Part shown: piece after piece, positions 53,379-61,876 of the stretch
Layout: each line of letters opens with the position of its first letter
Numbering within the stretch: position 1 is the first letter of the stretch
Notes under the pieces: generated by a model
What the model was told of the DNA's origin: nothing
What the model saw: the letters and a program-made list of their open reading frames with translations, nothing else
Database searches by the model: none
Assembly (NCBI GenBank): GCA_964389705.1
Contig: CAYMEO010000002.1
Location: 1-64,000, forward strand
Length of the DNA: 64,000 nt
From: PSLL01 sp964389705
GTDB taxonomy: Bacteria > Desulfobacterota_D > UBA1144 > Nemesobacterales > CSP1-2
Direction: 5' to 3'
Position numbers and translations under genes: made by a program

Positions 53379-53525
53379 GTATGTATTTTAGTCTTCAAGC
53401 CTTTAGGGGCTCAATTTCTAATCTACTGACTTTAGGAAGACTTACAAAGTATATTTTCGCAAAGGAAGAGATTACAGAGATTACAAAGTGGTTGACATAA
53501 ACCCAGTTAAGGGGGGTAAATTCTC

Positions 53526-54002
53526 ATGGCTCAGCCCATTTTTCGTACTCTAGAGCTGGTTTGTGTCTGTCTCCTTGGTCTAGTAACCCTTACGGCTGCA
53601 GAGCGGTCTGTAACTGGTATATTTCGCGGGAATAGTAATGATGCCCTCCTCGCCTTCGCCACCGCACATGCCGAAGAGCCGTTCTCAGGTAAGGAGACTG
53701 TTATTGTCATACTCACTGAAAGGGATACGGGGGTGAACAGCATCCTGAAATCATGGCCTCCTTTGGCAAGTTCGGCAGCGTCCTTATTGTAACTTTCACC
53801 CGCTCTGGGCATCTCGTTGGCACTGAAGTAGCGCACACGGCACATAAAAAGACGCCGTTTAGCTCTCTTGGCAAACTCAAGGTAGAGGACTTTCATATCG
53901 AGCAGGGCGAGGTGCGGGGATAGGCTCTCGACAGGGGGCGAAGTGGAGTCCCTAGACCAGACCTGGGAGGTCAACTTGAGCTTCCGTGCAGAGCTCACGT
54001 AG
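53526..54002 (+). pseudogene. Exported-protein gene broken by two frameshifts in G runs
   Basis: The first frame gives a signal peptide and mature start (MAQPIFRTLELVCVCLLG; later VTGIFRGNSNDALLAF, KETVIVILTERDTG). At the run of five G (53729-53733) the sense moves to another frame: GEQHPEIMASFGKFGSVLI, EVAHTAHKKTPFSSLGKLK. This ends at a TAG (53921), but after a run of four G (53916-53919) it continues in the first frame as RLSTGGEVESLDQTWEVN up to TAG 54000-54002. Combined, this gives about 158 residues resembling a family of hypothetical secreted proteins. Both breaks lie in G runs, so decay or sequencing/assembly error is possible. The opposite-strand frame is a shadow. Confidence 0.65.
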
Positions 54003-54062
54003 ATATTGGATCTAATAATCAAAAATTAGCAGGCTCAAAGGTCTGAGTAGAAGCGATATCAA

Positions 54063-55223
54063 TCAGACTAGAATTCTGCTGTAGAACTCCGCGTGCCTTA
54101 GTGCTGTATTTCTCCAACTATAAACTTCTGCCGTTTTTTTTCCGTTTTTTATAAGTTTATCTCGAAGCTCAGGTTTTTCTAAAACACTAATAATCCGCTG
54201 AGCAAGAGATTTATAATCCATAGGAGAAACAAGTAGAGCGTTTTCCTCGTCTTTTAAATACTCTGTCAATGGTTCTATACTGGAAGCAACTACTGGAAGC
54301 TCCGATGCCATAGCCTCAAGTACAACAAGCCCCCATCCTTCTTTGACAGAAGGAAAAACAAGTGCATCTGCTGCTCTATAGAGATTGGGCATAGAACCAT
54401 CGGGAACGGCACCAAGGAGGATTATGTCTTTACCAAGGTTTAATTCCATACTCTTGATTTCGGAGAAGAATTCCTCACGGTATGCCCTGTAATCAAATAG
54501 TGTCTCACCGCCTCCTATTAGCCATACTAGACGCTGGCCTTTTGCCTTGAAATACTGACTTACAATCTTAAATGCCCTAAGTGAGGTTAATGTATTTTTG
54601 CGAGGCTCAATTCCGCCTATGCTCAGAATTACCTTACATCCACTTACAGAAAAAATATCTTTTGCCTTTTCTTTTGAAAGTCTTTCTTGAATATTAAATC
54701 TCTCTACATCCACGCCATTATGAATGACAGTGGGACTTAATGAATATCTGGAGCGGAGTTCTTTTTTCCAAAACTTGCTGACAGTGATTAAGTAATCTGG
54801 CTCCACGATGCTTCTGATTTGACAGTCAATTAGAGACTGTGATGTAAAGTCATCTATGTGATGGATAGTTCTAACGAATGATTTTATTAGGCCCCAATTA
54901 CGTAAATTGAGAAGGGCATTTGCAGAAACGCAATCTTCGGCGTGGTATATCTCATAGTCTCTGGATGCGGAGACCAGGAAGTTAGAATATATGTTTATAT
55001 ATCGCTTTACCTTTTCATCTATTGTCTCTTCACTAGGAGTAGGGCAGGGGATAAGGGTGTACGGGACGCTTACAGTTCTAAAAAAACCTTCTCCTGAACT
55101 CAGAGCATATACATGAACCCGGTGCTTAAGGCGGGATAATTCCTCAGCCAGATTTAGTGTGTGAACTACACCGCCCCTTGGCTTTGTCGAATAGGTAAGG
55201 AGTGCGATCTTAAGTGATTTCAT
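54063..55223 (-). CDS. Glycosyltransferase, MSMEG_0565-like family (GT4)
   Basis: 386 residues of the GT-B, family 4 type. The start KIALLTYSTKPRGGVVHTLNLAEEL is characteristic of the MSMEG_0565 family found in Nit1C-type clusters. The C-terminal donor domain has VILSIGGIEPRKNTLTSLRAF and EGWGLVVLEAMASELPVVASS. It would transfer a sugar from an NDP donor; the acceptor is unknown, possibly a small molecule made by the cluster. Its start overlaps the stop of the DUF2877 gene by 14 bases, so it is the last gene of the operon described below. Confidence 0.85.
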   Translation of the reverse strand: MKSLKIALLTYSTKPRGGVVHTLNLAEELSRLKHRVHVYALSSGEGFFRTVSVPYTLIPCPTPSEETIDEKVKRYINIYSNFLVSASRDYEIYHAEDCVSANALLNLRNWGLIKSFVRTIHHIDDFTSQSLIDCQIRSIVEPDYLITVSKFWKKELRSRYSLSPTVIHNGVDVERFNIQERLSKEKAKDIFSVSGCKVILSIGGIEPRKNTLTSLRAFKIVSQYFKAKGQRLVWLIGGGETLFDYRAYREEFFSEIKSMELNLGKDIILLGAVPDGSMPNLYRAADALVFPSVKEGWGLVVLEAMASELPVVASSIEPLTEYLKDEENALLVSPMDYKSLAQRIISVLEKPELRDKLIKNGKKTAEVYSWRNTALRHAEFYSRILV

Positions 55224-56244
55224 CTATTAAATCTTCTATGCTTTTCATCTCCATCTGTGAAACTAGAAATCGAATCCCATAATAGATGCCGATTGCGATA
55301 TCGGCTCCTGAAGTCTGCCCCATTTCTATTACTGTCTTTGAGGCAGAGGCAACTCGATCTGGGTCTTTTGTGATGAGGCTGTAGATCAATTCAATTACAG
55401 ATTTATGCCCCTCGCCGCGTCGGGCTTGATCCAAAAGGGTTTGGCTATATATTGTGGTTTTCCCTTTTGCTATCCGACATATCTCAGATGAGACTCTTTT
55501 GTAGAAGCTAATCTGTTTTTTTCTGCCTTTAAGTAGCGTGTTTCCGCATATGTTCAGGCTAAGTATTAGTCCCAATAGGAAATCGTCACATGAAGGAGTG
55601 AGTCCAGGACCAAGCCCAATGATGGGTAGAGCCCCGCTTAAGACCATGTGATACTGGCCTCCGAACAATCCCCGCATGAGCATGTCGATATAGGGTCTTG
55701 CCCTTTCCGAGAGTGTGGGCTTTTGGGGTTGAAGGAAGAATTTAAGCGGGCCGTATAATTCCACGTTCTCTAGAAGCGGAACGAGCCCTTCTCTACTTTG
55801 ACACGTATAAATCACGTCTCTGAGCACCCTGAGATTTAGACTTATACTCATTGGGCTTATAAGAGGGCCTTTAGGGAATGGAGGTGGAGCCCAGTTAGAG
55901 GCTTTTGCCAGTTTGATAGTAATTATATTATCTCCAATTATCAGGATACTATTATCGGATTTCACCTCCATTCCTTCCAAAGCGCCGATTGATTTAAAGC
56001 TCCTATCCCCAAAATCTTTTATTAGAATAGATACAGGACTGATATAGTTCTCATTTTTAATTACATTAATTAGGAAATTATTACTGGTTTGTATATAGAA
56101 CGCATGGTCAAAGACGCTGTGCACTTTATACTTTTTAGAGTTGCTTAGTATTTCTAGTGCCCTATAGCCAATAAATTCGGCTACTAACAGGTTGGAACGG
56201 GTTTTCTTATTCATAGACATGGATAGGAAATTACGTTTGTCCAC
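55210..56244 (-). CDS. DUF2877 protein, AllH-like oxamate carbamoyltransferase subunit
   Basis: 344 residues with the DUF2877 signature GLGPGLTPSCDDFLLGLILSLNICG in the C-terminal half and LISPMSISLNLRVLRDVIY in the middle. AllH (YlbF) is a DUF2877 protein, part of the oxamate carbamoyltransferase with AllF (FdrA) and AllG (YlbE); both partners are encoded 6-8 kb upstream on the same strand. The frame begins at a GTG overlapping the preceding small gene by 14 bases; ATGs at 56220 and 56214 are alternatives, and none has a good ribosome site, so translational coupling is likely. Confidence 0.85.
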   Translation of the reverse strand: MDKRNFLSMSMNKKTRSNLLVAEFIGYRALEILSNSKKYKVHSVFDHAFYIQTSNNFLINVIKNENYISPVSILIKDFGDRSFKSIGALEGMEVKSDNSILIIGDNIITIKLAKASNWAPPPFPKGPLISPMSISLNLRVLRDVIYTCQSREGLVPLLENVELYGPLKFFLQPQKPTLSERARPYIDMLMRGLFGGQYHMVLSGALPIIGLGPGLTPSCDDFLLGLILSLNICGNTLLKGRKKQISFYKRVSSEICRIAKGKTTIYSQTLLDQARRGEGHKSVIELIYSLITKDPDRVASASKTVIEMGQTSGADIAIGIYYGIRFLVSQMEMKSIEDLIDEIT

Positions 56245-56497
56245 GTCTTTGCCAATGCGGACGTTTCCCAGTTGGATATGAACTGAGAAGAATTATTTTT
56301 CTGCGGACATTCCAGGGAATCCTCAAATAAATCGGAACAAATATATTTCGCCAGAAAAATGGAATGGGTCCTTTTTTTCTATATGGCTTTGCACAGAGAC
56401 CAGGATAACGGGCTGCCATCTCATCCGCGGCGACTTCAAGAAGGTATTTTTCAGCATTTTTTCTCAACCACTCACCGAAGGATTTTTTTTCAGGCAT
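56231..56497 (-). CDS. Small basic protein of the composite operon, unknown
   Basis: 88 residues, rich in Arg/Lys and aromatic residues (PIPFFWRNIFVPIYLRIPWNVRRKIILLSSYP) after a helical start (FGEWLRKNAEKYLLEVAADEMAARYPGLC). I do not recognise it. It lies 40 bases downstream of the flavoprotein gene and overlaps the start of the DUF2877 gene, so it is very likely translated as part of the operon. The basic amphipathic middle suggests membrane-surface or protein-protein contact. Confidence in the reading frame comes mainly from the overlaps. Confidence 0.6.
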   Translation of the reverse strand: MPEKKSFGEWLRKNAEKYLLEVAADEMAARYPGLCAKPYRKKGPIPFFWRNIFVPIYLRIPWNVRRKIILLSSYPTGKRPHWQRRGQT

Positions 56498-56537
56498 TCT
56501 TGCTTTCTCTCTAGCCAGTCTGTGTTTTATCTCCGAA

Positions 56538-57887
56538 CTATTTCATCTTTCCTAACTTGCCAAGGCCTGCCTGTGCAGCTAAAGCAATTGGCTCCATTAA
56601 GGCTCCAATCGGAGGAGAATAAACATTCTCCATCCATGCAAAATCCTCGAGCGTAGCCCCACGCTTTATAGCAAATGCAAGAAAGTCTGCTCTTTCTTTA
56701 ATTCCTTCACCACCTGCCATTTGAGCACCCATTACGCGAAGCGTTTTCGGGTCAGCAATGAGTTTTACGAGAATCCTACTTACACCTGGATAGTATCTTG
56801 CCCTCGAAATTCCCTGTGCAGAAGCAACGAAATGAGGAATCCCCAAGGCCTTATGCAGGGTTTCGCCGAGTGAAACTCCGCCAATATGGACTTTTCCGCC
56901 TACCATTCCCCAAGGGACGTATACTGGATCATAAGCACGGTCAGCACCTGCGGCGTTTGCTCCTGCAACCCTTCCTTGAGAATAAGCGTGACTTCCTGAA
57001 AGACCTTGAATAGGAAGATCAGTCACACCATGGATGACCTCTACGCAGTCTCCGGCTGCATAAACGTCCTTTGCAGATGTTCTCATATGATCATCCACGA
57101 TGATTCCGCCAGTTGCTCCAATCTTTAGTCCCGCTTCTCGTGAGAGGCGATTATTTGGCTTTTTATGTGTGGCAATCACAACCACATCACAGGGAATTTC
57201 TCCCTCTGTCGTGGCGACGGATCTTATCTTCCCATCTGAACCGTTAAATCCAAGGACCTTTGTTCCAAGATGGATCTTTGCTCCGAGTTCCTCAAGGGAC
57301 TTCTGCACCGGTTGCATAATATCTGGATCGGCAACCTCAGACATAAGCCATGCTCCTTCGTCTACGAGATGGGTTTCAAGCCCTCTGTGCGCGAGATTTC
57401 CTGTCATCTCAATTCCAAGCGGCGTTGCGGATACGACGACGACCCTTTTTATCTGATCGAGGATTTTATCAAATTCCATTGCACGGCGTATGTTTTTAAC
57501 ATAGTGTGTTCCTTCTAAATCAATTCCTGGGATGTTGGGTTTTTCATATTCAAACCCAGTAGCAATGACAAGGCGATCCCACTCAAACACCTGGGAGCCG
57601 ACACTTACTGTACGTTTGTTTATATCAATTCCTGTAACGGTTGTTTGGAGTCTTAGATCAATTCCAATCTCGGCATAATGCTCAGGGGTTTGAAGAAATA
57701 AGCCTTTAAAATCTGGGATTTCCCTTCCGTGAACAAAGGGAATTCCACAGGGGCTGTAGGCTACATCTTCATACTCTGTAAAGAGGATTACATGGGCGTC
57801 TGGAGCAACGGCCCTTGCCGTTGATGCTGCTGAAATCCCTGCAGCACCTCCACCTACTACAATGATGCGAAGATTATTTTGAGCCAT
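56538..57887 (-). CDS. CoA-disulfide-reductase-like FAD/NAD(P) oxidoreductase
   Basis: 449 residues of the flavoprotein disulfide reductase family. The FAD motif is IIVVGGGAAGISAASTAR, the redox-active single Cys lies in AYSPCGIPFV (C47) as in CoA-disulfide reductase/NADH oxidase, and the second FAD site is TSAKDVYAAGDCVEV. The NAD-binding segment RVVVVSATPLGIEMTGN has Ser-Ala in place of the usual Gly motif, so cofactor binding may be altered. It lies between the radical SAM gene (46-base gap) and the small basic-protein gene. It is not the MSMEG_0569 monooxygenase of Nit1C clusters. Confidence 0.85.
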   Translation of the reverse strand: MAQNNLRIIVVGGGAAGISAASTARAVAPDAHVILFTEYEDVAYSPCGIPFVHGREIPDFKGLFLQTPEHYAEIGIDLRLQTTVTGIDINKRTVSVGSQVFEWDRLVIATGFEYEKPNIPGIDLEGTHYVKNIRRAMEFDKILDQIKRVVVVSATPLGIEMTGNLAHRGLETHLVDEGAWLMSEVADPDIMQPVQKSLEELGAKIHLGTKVLGFNGSDGKIRSVATTEGEIPCDVVVIATHKKPNNRLSREAGLKIGATGGIIVDDHMRTSAKDVYAAGDCVEVIHGVTDLPIQGLSGSHAYSQGRVAGANAAGADRAYDPVYVPWGMVGGKVHIGGVSLGETLHKALGIPHFVASAQGISRARYYPGVSRILVKLIADPKTLRVMGAQMAGGEGIKERADFLAFAIKRGATLEDFAWMENVYSPPIGALMEPIALAAQAGLGKLGKMK

Positions 57888-57933
57888 ATTAAACTCACCT
57901 CACTTAAGCTAAGACCTACATATTCTTTATAAG

Positions 57934-59067
57934 TCAGTTAACATCATGCGATTTCGAGTTGAATTTTTTAAACCTCACATTCCTCGGATTCAATGCCCTC
58001 TCAAAATCGGGAAGCGCTGAGCACTCGCCACAGCTTACACACCCTGCCCTACTGCTCTTTGATCCACCGTCATATTTCGAGAGTATCTTTGCGGCTTCAG
58101 TATAAACATATTCCATCACATGAGGCTCCGGAGGTTTTACATTCTCCATGGGTGTTCCTGCAATTGGACGGAATGGGACGATAAACGGATAAACTCCAAG
58201 ATAGGCACAAAGGGCGACGCCGTTTATTATGGTCTCTAATTTTTCTCCGAGCCCGACTAAAACATATGTGCTAACCTGCCATCTTCCAAAAACATTGACG
58301 GCCTCTTTCCATGTGTGTACATATCTATCGAATCCGATTTTTGCCTTTCCCGGGGTTATCTTCTCAAACACCTCCGGGTCGAATGTTTCAATATGAATCC
58401 CCAGAGCATCAACGCCGCAGTCTTTTAACCTCTGAAGCCAGCTCAAATCCTCAGGAGGGATTATCTGGAGCTGAATCGGGAGACCTGTTGCCTTTTTTAC
58501 CTCTGAGCATATTTCGATGTATTTCTTCAGCGCCTTTTCCTCATCCTTTGCAACTCCGGATGTAAAAACTACGTTCGTTATGCCGTCGAGTTCTTTTGCA
58601 CGCGATATGGTTTCAACGAGGCTTTTCGGATCCTTAAATCCCACCGTACTTCTGTCTTTGAGTGTAAGTTCAATCCCACAGAATTTACATCGCCTTGAGT
58701 CCTCCCAGAAGACGCATGTTTGAAGGAGAGTCGTAGCAAACGTTGTAGGGCAGTGGAGGAGTCCGATCTTTCCCATAGGTATCCCCATTGACGTTGTATA
58801 TTCATAAAACTTTGCTGCTCCCATGAGTTCGACCTGATTCAGGGCAATCCCATCTCGGAATACCCAATATTCGCCATTTATTTGATCGAGGTAATATGGA
58901 GAGGAATGGACGAAATCTCCAACAACTGGGATATTCCCTTCGATGTCGGGAAGAATCTTTAGATGGATTCCTCCGGTAGGCCCTGCTCCGCCCCTCCTTA
59001 TATTCCTCGTATCGGGAATCCTCAGTCCATAACTCTGCAGCTCTACTTTCAGGGCCTTTGAATCCAT
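57934..59067 (-). CDS. Radical SAM protein, MSMEG_0568/NitD-like family
   Basis: 377 residues from the ATG at 59067, fixed by AGGAGGAG seven bases upstream (a GTG further up extends the frame 14 codons). The cluster-binding site is CVFWEDSRRCKFC, a CX8CX2C arrangement (C118, C127, C130) instead of CX3CX2C. It is followed by NVVFTSGVAKDEEKAL, LGIHIETFDPEVFEKI and a C-terminal CVSCGEC motif that may hold a second cluster. The family is found in Nit1C clusters, linked to cyanide/nitrile nitrogen use; the reaction is not established to my knowledge. The MSMEG_0572-type gene lies 191 bases upstream. Confidence 0.85.
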   Translation of the reverse strand: MDSKALKVELQSYGLRIPDTRNIRRGGAGPTGGIHLKILPDIEGNIPVVGDFVHSSPYYLDQINGEYWVFRDGIALNQVELMGAAKFYEYTTSMGIPMGKIGLLHCPTTFATTLLQTCVFWEDSRRCKFCGIELTLKDRSTVGFKDPKSLVETISRAKELDGITNVVFTSGVAKDEEKALKKYIEICSEVKKATGLPIQLQIIPPEDLSWLQRLKDCGVDALGIHIETFDPEVFEKITPGKAKIGFDRYVHTWKEAVNVFGRWQVSTYVLVGLGEKLETIINGVALCAYLGVYPFIVPFRPIAGTPMENVKPPEPHVMEYVYTEAAKILSKYDGGSKSSRAGCVSCGECSALPDFERALNPRNVRFKKFNSKSHDVN

Positions 59068-59258
59068 AATAAATCTCCTCCTTTTGATTAGGCGCTCAGC
59101 TGTTCTCACAATCCTAGCTAAATGGAAATAGCCGAGCGCCTATATTCCTGTTCAAGTGGCAGGGGCAATCACCTCAAACTGCTTTACTGTAGAATGCGAG
59201 AAATGAAAATAATACAATCTATCTATCACCCCTGGGAAGTAGCCAAGCGGATTATCCG

Positions 59259-59750
59259 CTATACAGTCCATGTGCTAAACATCATTGCACCTGCCCTGTG
59301 GTGTTCAATTACTATATCTAGGATATCGGTCGGATGTATTGGTCTGACACCCTCTAACATATCCTCTTCTCTTACACCTATGAGACAGGCAGCTGAGAAT
59401 CGACATGCGTAGACCTTTATTCCTTCATTGAGCATTCTTTGAACGAGATTGGGGTAGAGCTGTATTCCTGCACCATAGCCGTCGTCTCCTATGTTTGGCC
59501 AGCCCCTGTAGACGGGTATAGCAGAGGCCGGGCCATAGAAGACAACACTTACATCATATCCCTTTTTCTTACATCTTATAGCCGTCAGCATATTGATACC
59601 GGCTACCGAACCCTCATACGGAACAGTATGGACAAGAAATAGCGCCTTTTCTCCGGGATTCGCCTTGTAATCCGGAAATACCTTTTCCTCATAATTGACA
59701 ATTGCCTTTCCCTTTTGTGGTTTTTCTCCTTTTACCCTTTCTACAGCCAT
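59259..59750 (-). CDS. MSMEG_0572/Sll0783 (NitB)-like nitrogen-starvation response protein
   Basis: 163 residues from the ATG at 59750, with AAGGAGGG seven bases upstream; the longer frame adds 33 codons that do not look coding. It has a Rossmann-like DsrE-type pattern: KALFLVHTVPYEGSVAGINMLTAIRCKKKGYDVSVVFYG, then VQRMLNEGIKVYACRFSAACLIGVREEDM and HPTDILDIVIEHHRAGAMMF. The family is encoded in Nit1C clusters and, in Synechocystis (sll0783), responds to nitrogen starvation. The function is unknown. The start lies 95 bases after the stop of the amidohydrolase gene. Confidence 0.85.
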   Translation of the reverse strand: MAVERVKGEKPQKGKAIVNYEEKVFPDYKANPGEKALFLVHTVPYEGSVAGINMLTAIRCKKKGYDVSVVFYGPASAIPVYRGWPNIGDDGYGAGIQLYPNLVQRMLNEGIKVYACRFSAACLIGVREEDMLEGVRPIHPTDILDIVIEHHRAGAMMFSTWTV

Positions 59751-59845
59751 TTTTATTCCCTCCTTGGTTTTATATTCAATTTGGCCAATCCTAAGACACC
59801 AAACCAGAAGCCAGTCGAAATCCCAATAATTTCCCCCCTTGACCT

Positions 59846-60691
59846 TCATCTAGAATAGAGCTTCTGGGCGTTTTCCCAAAAAATCTTATTTTTTAACTCT
59901 TCTGAAATCTTTGCACCCTCAACCTTCCAATACTCTGAGGGGAAGTCTCCCCAAGGCGTATCAGAGGCAAAGATCACATTATCGGTGCCTATGCCCGTGC
60001 GCTCGATCTCGTGAAGCAACCACCGTGAGCCAAAACCAATAGCCCATGTGGTATCCGTGTAAACCTGGTAGCCCTCTTTTACCAACTCAATGAACTTAGG
60101 AATAAGCCTTATGTGGCCGCTTACGCCGCCTCCCATATGGACTATATGGATTTTAATCCGCTTTCCAAATTCCTTTACAAACTCAAAGGCGTTCCCTACA
60201 TCGGAGCCACCTCCGGGACTTGTGTGAATGTGGAGAACGAGGTTATTTTCCTCAGCAGCATTCACAATGCTATTCCATATTCCCCTTGTTGTATCGTCCC
60301 ATTCCGCAGGCCTATAAGTTCCGCCAAGAAGACATGTGGCTTTTAGTGCCACAATACCTTTCTCTTTTACATGCCTTAGAGCTTCTTCTGTTCGCTCCTT
60401 ATCTTTTGCCATACCTGAGACCCAAATGGCTCCTACAAGTCTGTCGGCTTTATGGACGCTATCAATCACAAGGGGATTTAGGGTAAAGGGCTGCCCTGAA
60501 TCGGGTACACCGTAATTGGATATAACCATTGCCCGATCTATCCCATACTCGTCCATGTGCTTTATGTATTCCTTTGAGGATGGGTATTCTATTACAGTTG
60601 GCTTTACGGGTTCTTTAAGGTCATAAAACTTGTATGCGGCCAACTCGCCTATGTGAGTATGGGCATCAAATACCTTTCTGTTTACCTTCAT
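59846..60691 (-). CDS. Metal-dependent amidohydrolase (amidohydrolase_2 family)
   Basis: 281 residues from the ATG at 60691; GGAGG lies 8 bases upstream and overlaps the GTG three codons earlier. It is a TIM barrel with the metal motif DAHTHIG (H11, H13), a central LHIHTSPGGG, HIVHMGGG and the late Asp in FASDTPWGD. The family hydrolyses or decarboxylates amides, lactones and aromatic acids. Within this operon it may take the hydrolytic role of the missing nitrilase, releasing a carbamoyl or amide product; that is inference. A gap of about 230 bases with a probable promoter separates it from the carbamate kinase gene. Confidence 0.85.
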   Translation of the reverse strand: MKVNRKVFDAHTHIGELAAYKFYDLKEPVKPTVIEYPSSKEYIKHMDEYGIDRAMVISNYGVPDSGQPFTLNPLVIDSVHKADRLVGAIWVSGMAKDKERTEEALRHVKEKGIVALKATCLLGGTYRPAEWDDTTRGIWNSIVNAAEENNLVLHIHTSPGGGSDVGNAFEFVKEFGKRIKIHIVHMGGGVSGHIRLIPKFIELVKEGYQVYTDTTWAIGFGSRWLLHEIERTGIGTDNVIFASDTPWGDFPSEYWKVEGAKISEELKNKIFWENAQKLYSR

Positions 60692-60717
60692 CTGATTCAC
60701 CTCCTTTACTTTATCTT

Positions 60718-60723
60718 ATTATA
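60718..60723 (-). promoter_or_regulatory. Possible -10 box for the amidohydrolase sub-operon
   Basis: TATAAT on the minus strand, about 27 bases before the ATG at 60691, with no good -35 (ATGATT at 17 bases). The 60692-60921 gap holds no gene and no recognised riboswitch. Confidence 0.3.
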
Positions 60724-60921
60724 AAAGCCAAAAAAGAGCAATCATTTTTTCAGGTTGCCTCCTTGAATCTCTTTCGCAATCAATATGCCACTTGTTAAAA
60801 TACTCTTCGATTGTCAGGAGGCTGATTTTTGAAAACATCCATCTAACTTGTGCTTAATGTCTGGGCACAGGGTATTAAAAAGGCATCATTCTATCCTCCA
60901 TGATTTTCAAAGCCATCCCGA

Positions 60922-61860
60922 TCACTGAGTTATTTCCGTTCCGCCCTTTCCTTTTAATGCGTTGTCTATTCCTTCGAGCGATGTTATGATTGCTTTCTTT
61001 CCACCCGAATCGAGAAATTTAATCGCGGCTTCAATCTTAGGTCCCATGCTTCCTGGTGGGAAATGCCCTTCTGCCAGATAGTGCCTGGCTTCTTTAAGTG
61101 TCATCTTGCTTAGATTCTTTTGCTTTGGCGTTCCATAGAAAATAGACACCTGATTTACAGATGTGACTAAAAGGAGTATCTCCGCACCGATAAGACTTGC
61201 AAGTCTCTCTGCCGCAAAATCCTTATCAATCACCGCGGCTACTCCTTTGAGTTTTCCCTTTTTATCTTGAAGTACTGGGATTCCACCGCCTCCGCATGCT
61301 ATTACGACAAAATTCCTTTTTATCATCTCTTCAATCTCTTCCTTTTCAACTATGTCAACGGGCTTTGGAGATGGCACAACACGCCTCCATCCCCTTCCTG
61401 AATCTTCTCTCATTTGCCAGCCCCTTTCCCTCTCGAGTTTTTCGCTTTCTTCTTTGTTAAAGAATGGACCGATAAACTTCGTAGGATTCTTAAATGCGGA
61501 GTCATTCTCAGAAACCAATACTTGAGTTACAAGGGAAACAACTGGTTTTTTTATTCCATTTTTAGTAAACGTATTTCTCAGGGTCTGCTCTATCATATAC
61601 CCTATCTGTCCCTGTGTCATTGCATCACAGACATCAAGGGGCATCGGTGGAATGATATCAGCCAGGGATTCCTGCTGCATGAGAAGATTTCCAACCTGAG
61701 GGCCGTTACCATGGGTGATCACGACCTGATAGCCCGAATCAAAAAGACTCAAAATCTCACTGCACATCTTCTCAGTTCTCATCAACTGATCGGCGTAACT
61801 GCTTTTACCACTAAAATCCATAAGGGCATTTCCACCAAATGCCACTACAGCTACATTCAT
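60922..61860 (-). CDS. arcC: Carbamate kinase
   Basis: 312 residues of the amino-acid kinase fold: VVAFGGNALMD, VVITHGNGPQVGNLLMQQE, GYMIEQTLRN, PVVSLVTQVLV, FVVIACGGGGIPVL, AAVIDKDFAAERLASLIGAE and GSMGPKIEAAIKFL. It converts carbamoyl phosphate and ADP to ATP, ammonia and CO2 (the catabolic direction). It lies 16 bases downstream of fdrA, the usual arrangement in allantoin/oxamate loci (AllK) rather than in arginine deiminase operons; no arcA or argF is present. Confidence 0.94.
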   Translation of the reverse strand: MNVAVVAFGGNALMDFSGKSSYADQLMRTEKMCSEILSLFDSGYQVVITHGNGPQVGNLLMQQESLADIIPPMPLDVCDAMTQGQIGYMIEQTLRNTFTKNGIKKPVVSLVTQVLVSENDSAFKNPTKFIGPFFNKEESEKLERERGWQMREDSGRGWRRVVPSPKPVDIVEKEEIEEMIKRNFVVIACGGGGIPVLQDKKGKLKGVAAVIDKDFAAERLASLIGAEILLLVTSVNQVSIFYGTPKQKNLSKMTLKEARHYLAEGHFPPGSMGPKIEAAIKFLDSGGKKAIITSLEGIDNALKGKGGTEITQ

Positions 61861-61876
61861 CTACCTTCTCTCCCTA

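Noticed and set aside
53531..54022. Open frame of 163 codons on the minus strand
   Set aside because: It is antisense to the broken plus-strand gene, whose three segments have much more protein-like sequence and a signal peptide.
60692..60921. Possible guanidine or other riboswitch before the amidohydrolase gene
   Set aside because: No conserved ACGR-type or other recognisable aptamer motif could be found in this 230-base gap.
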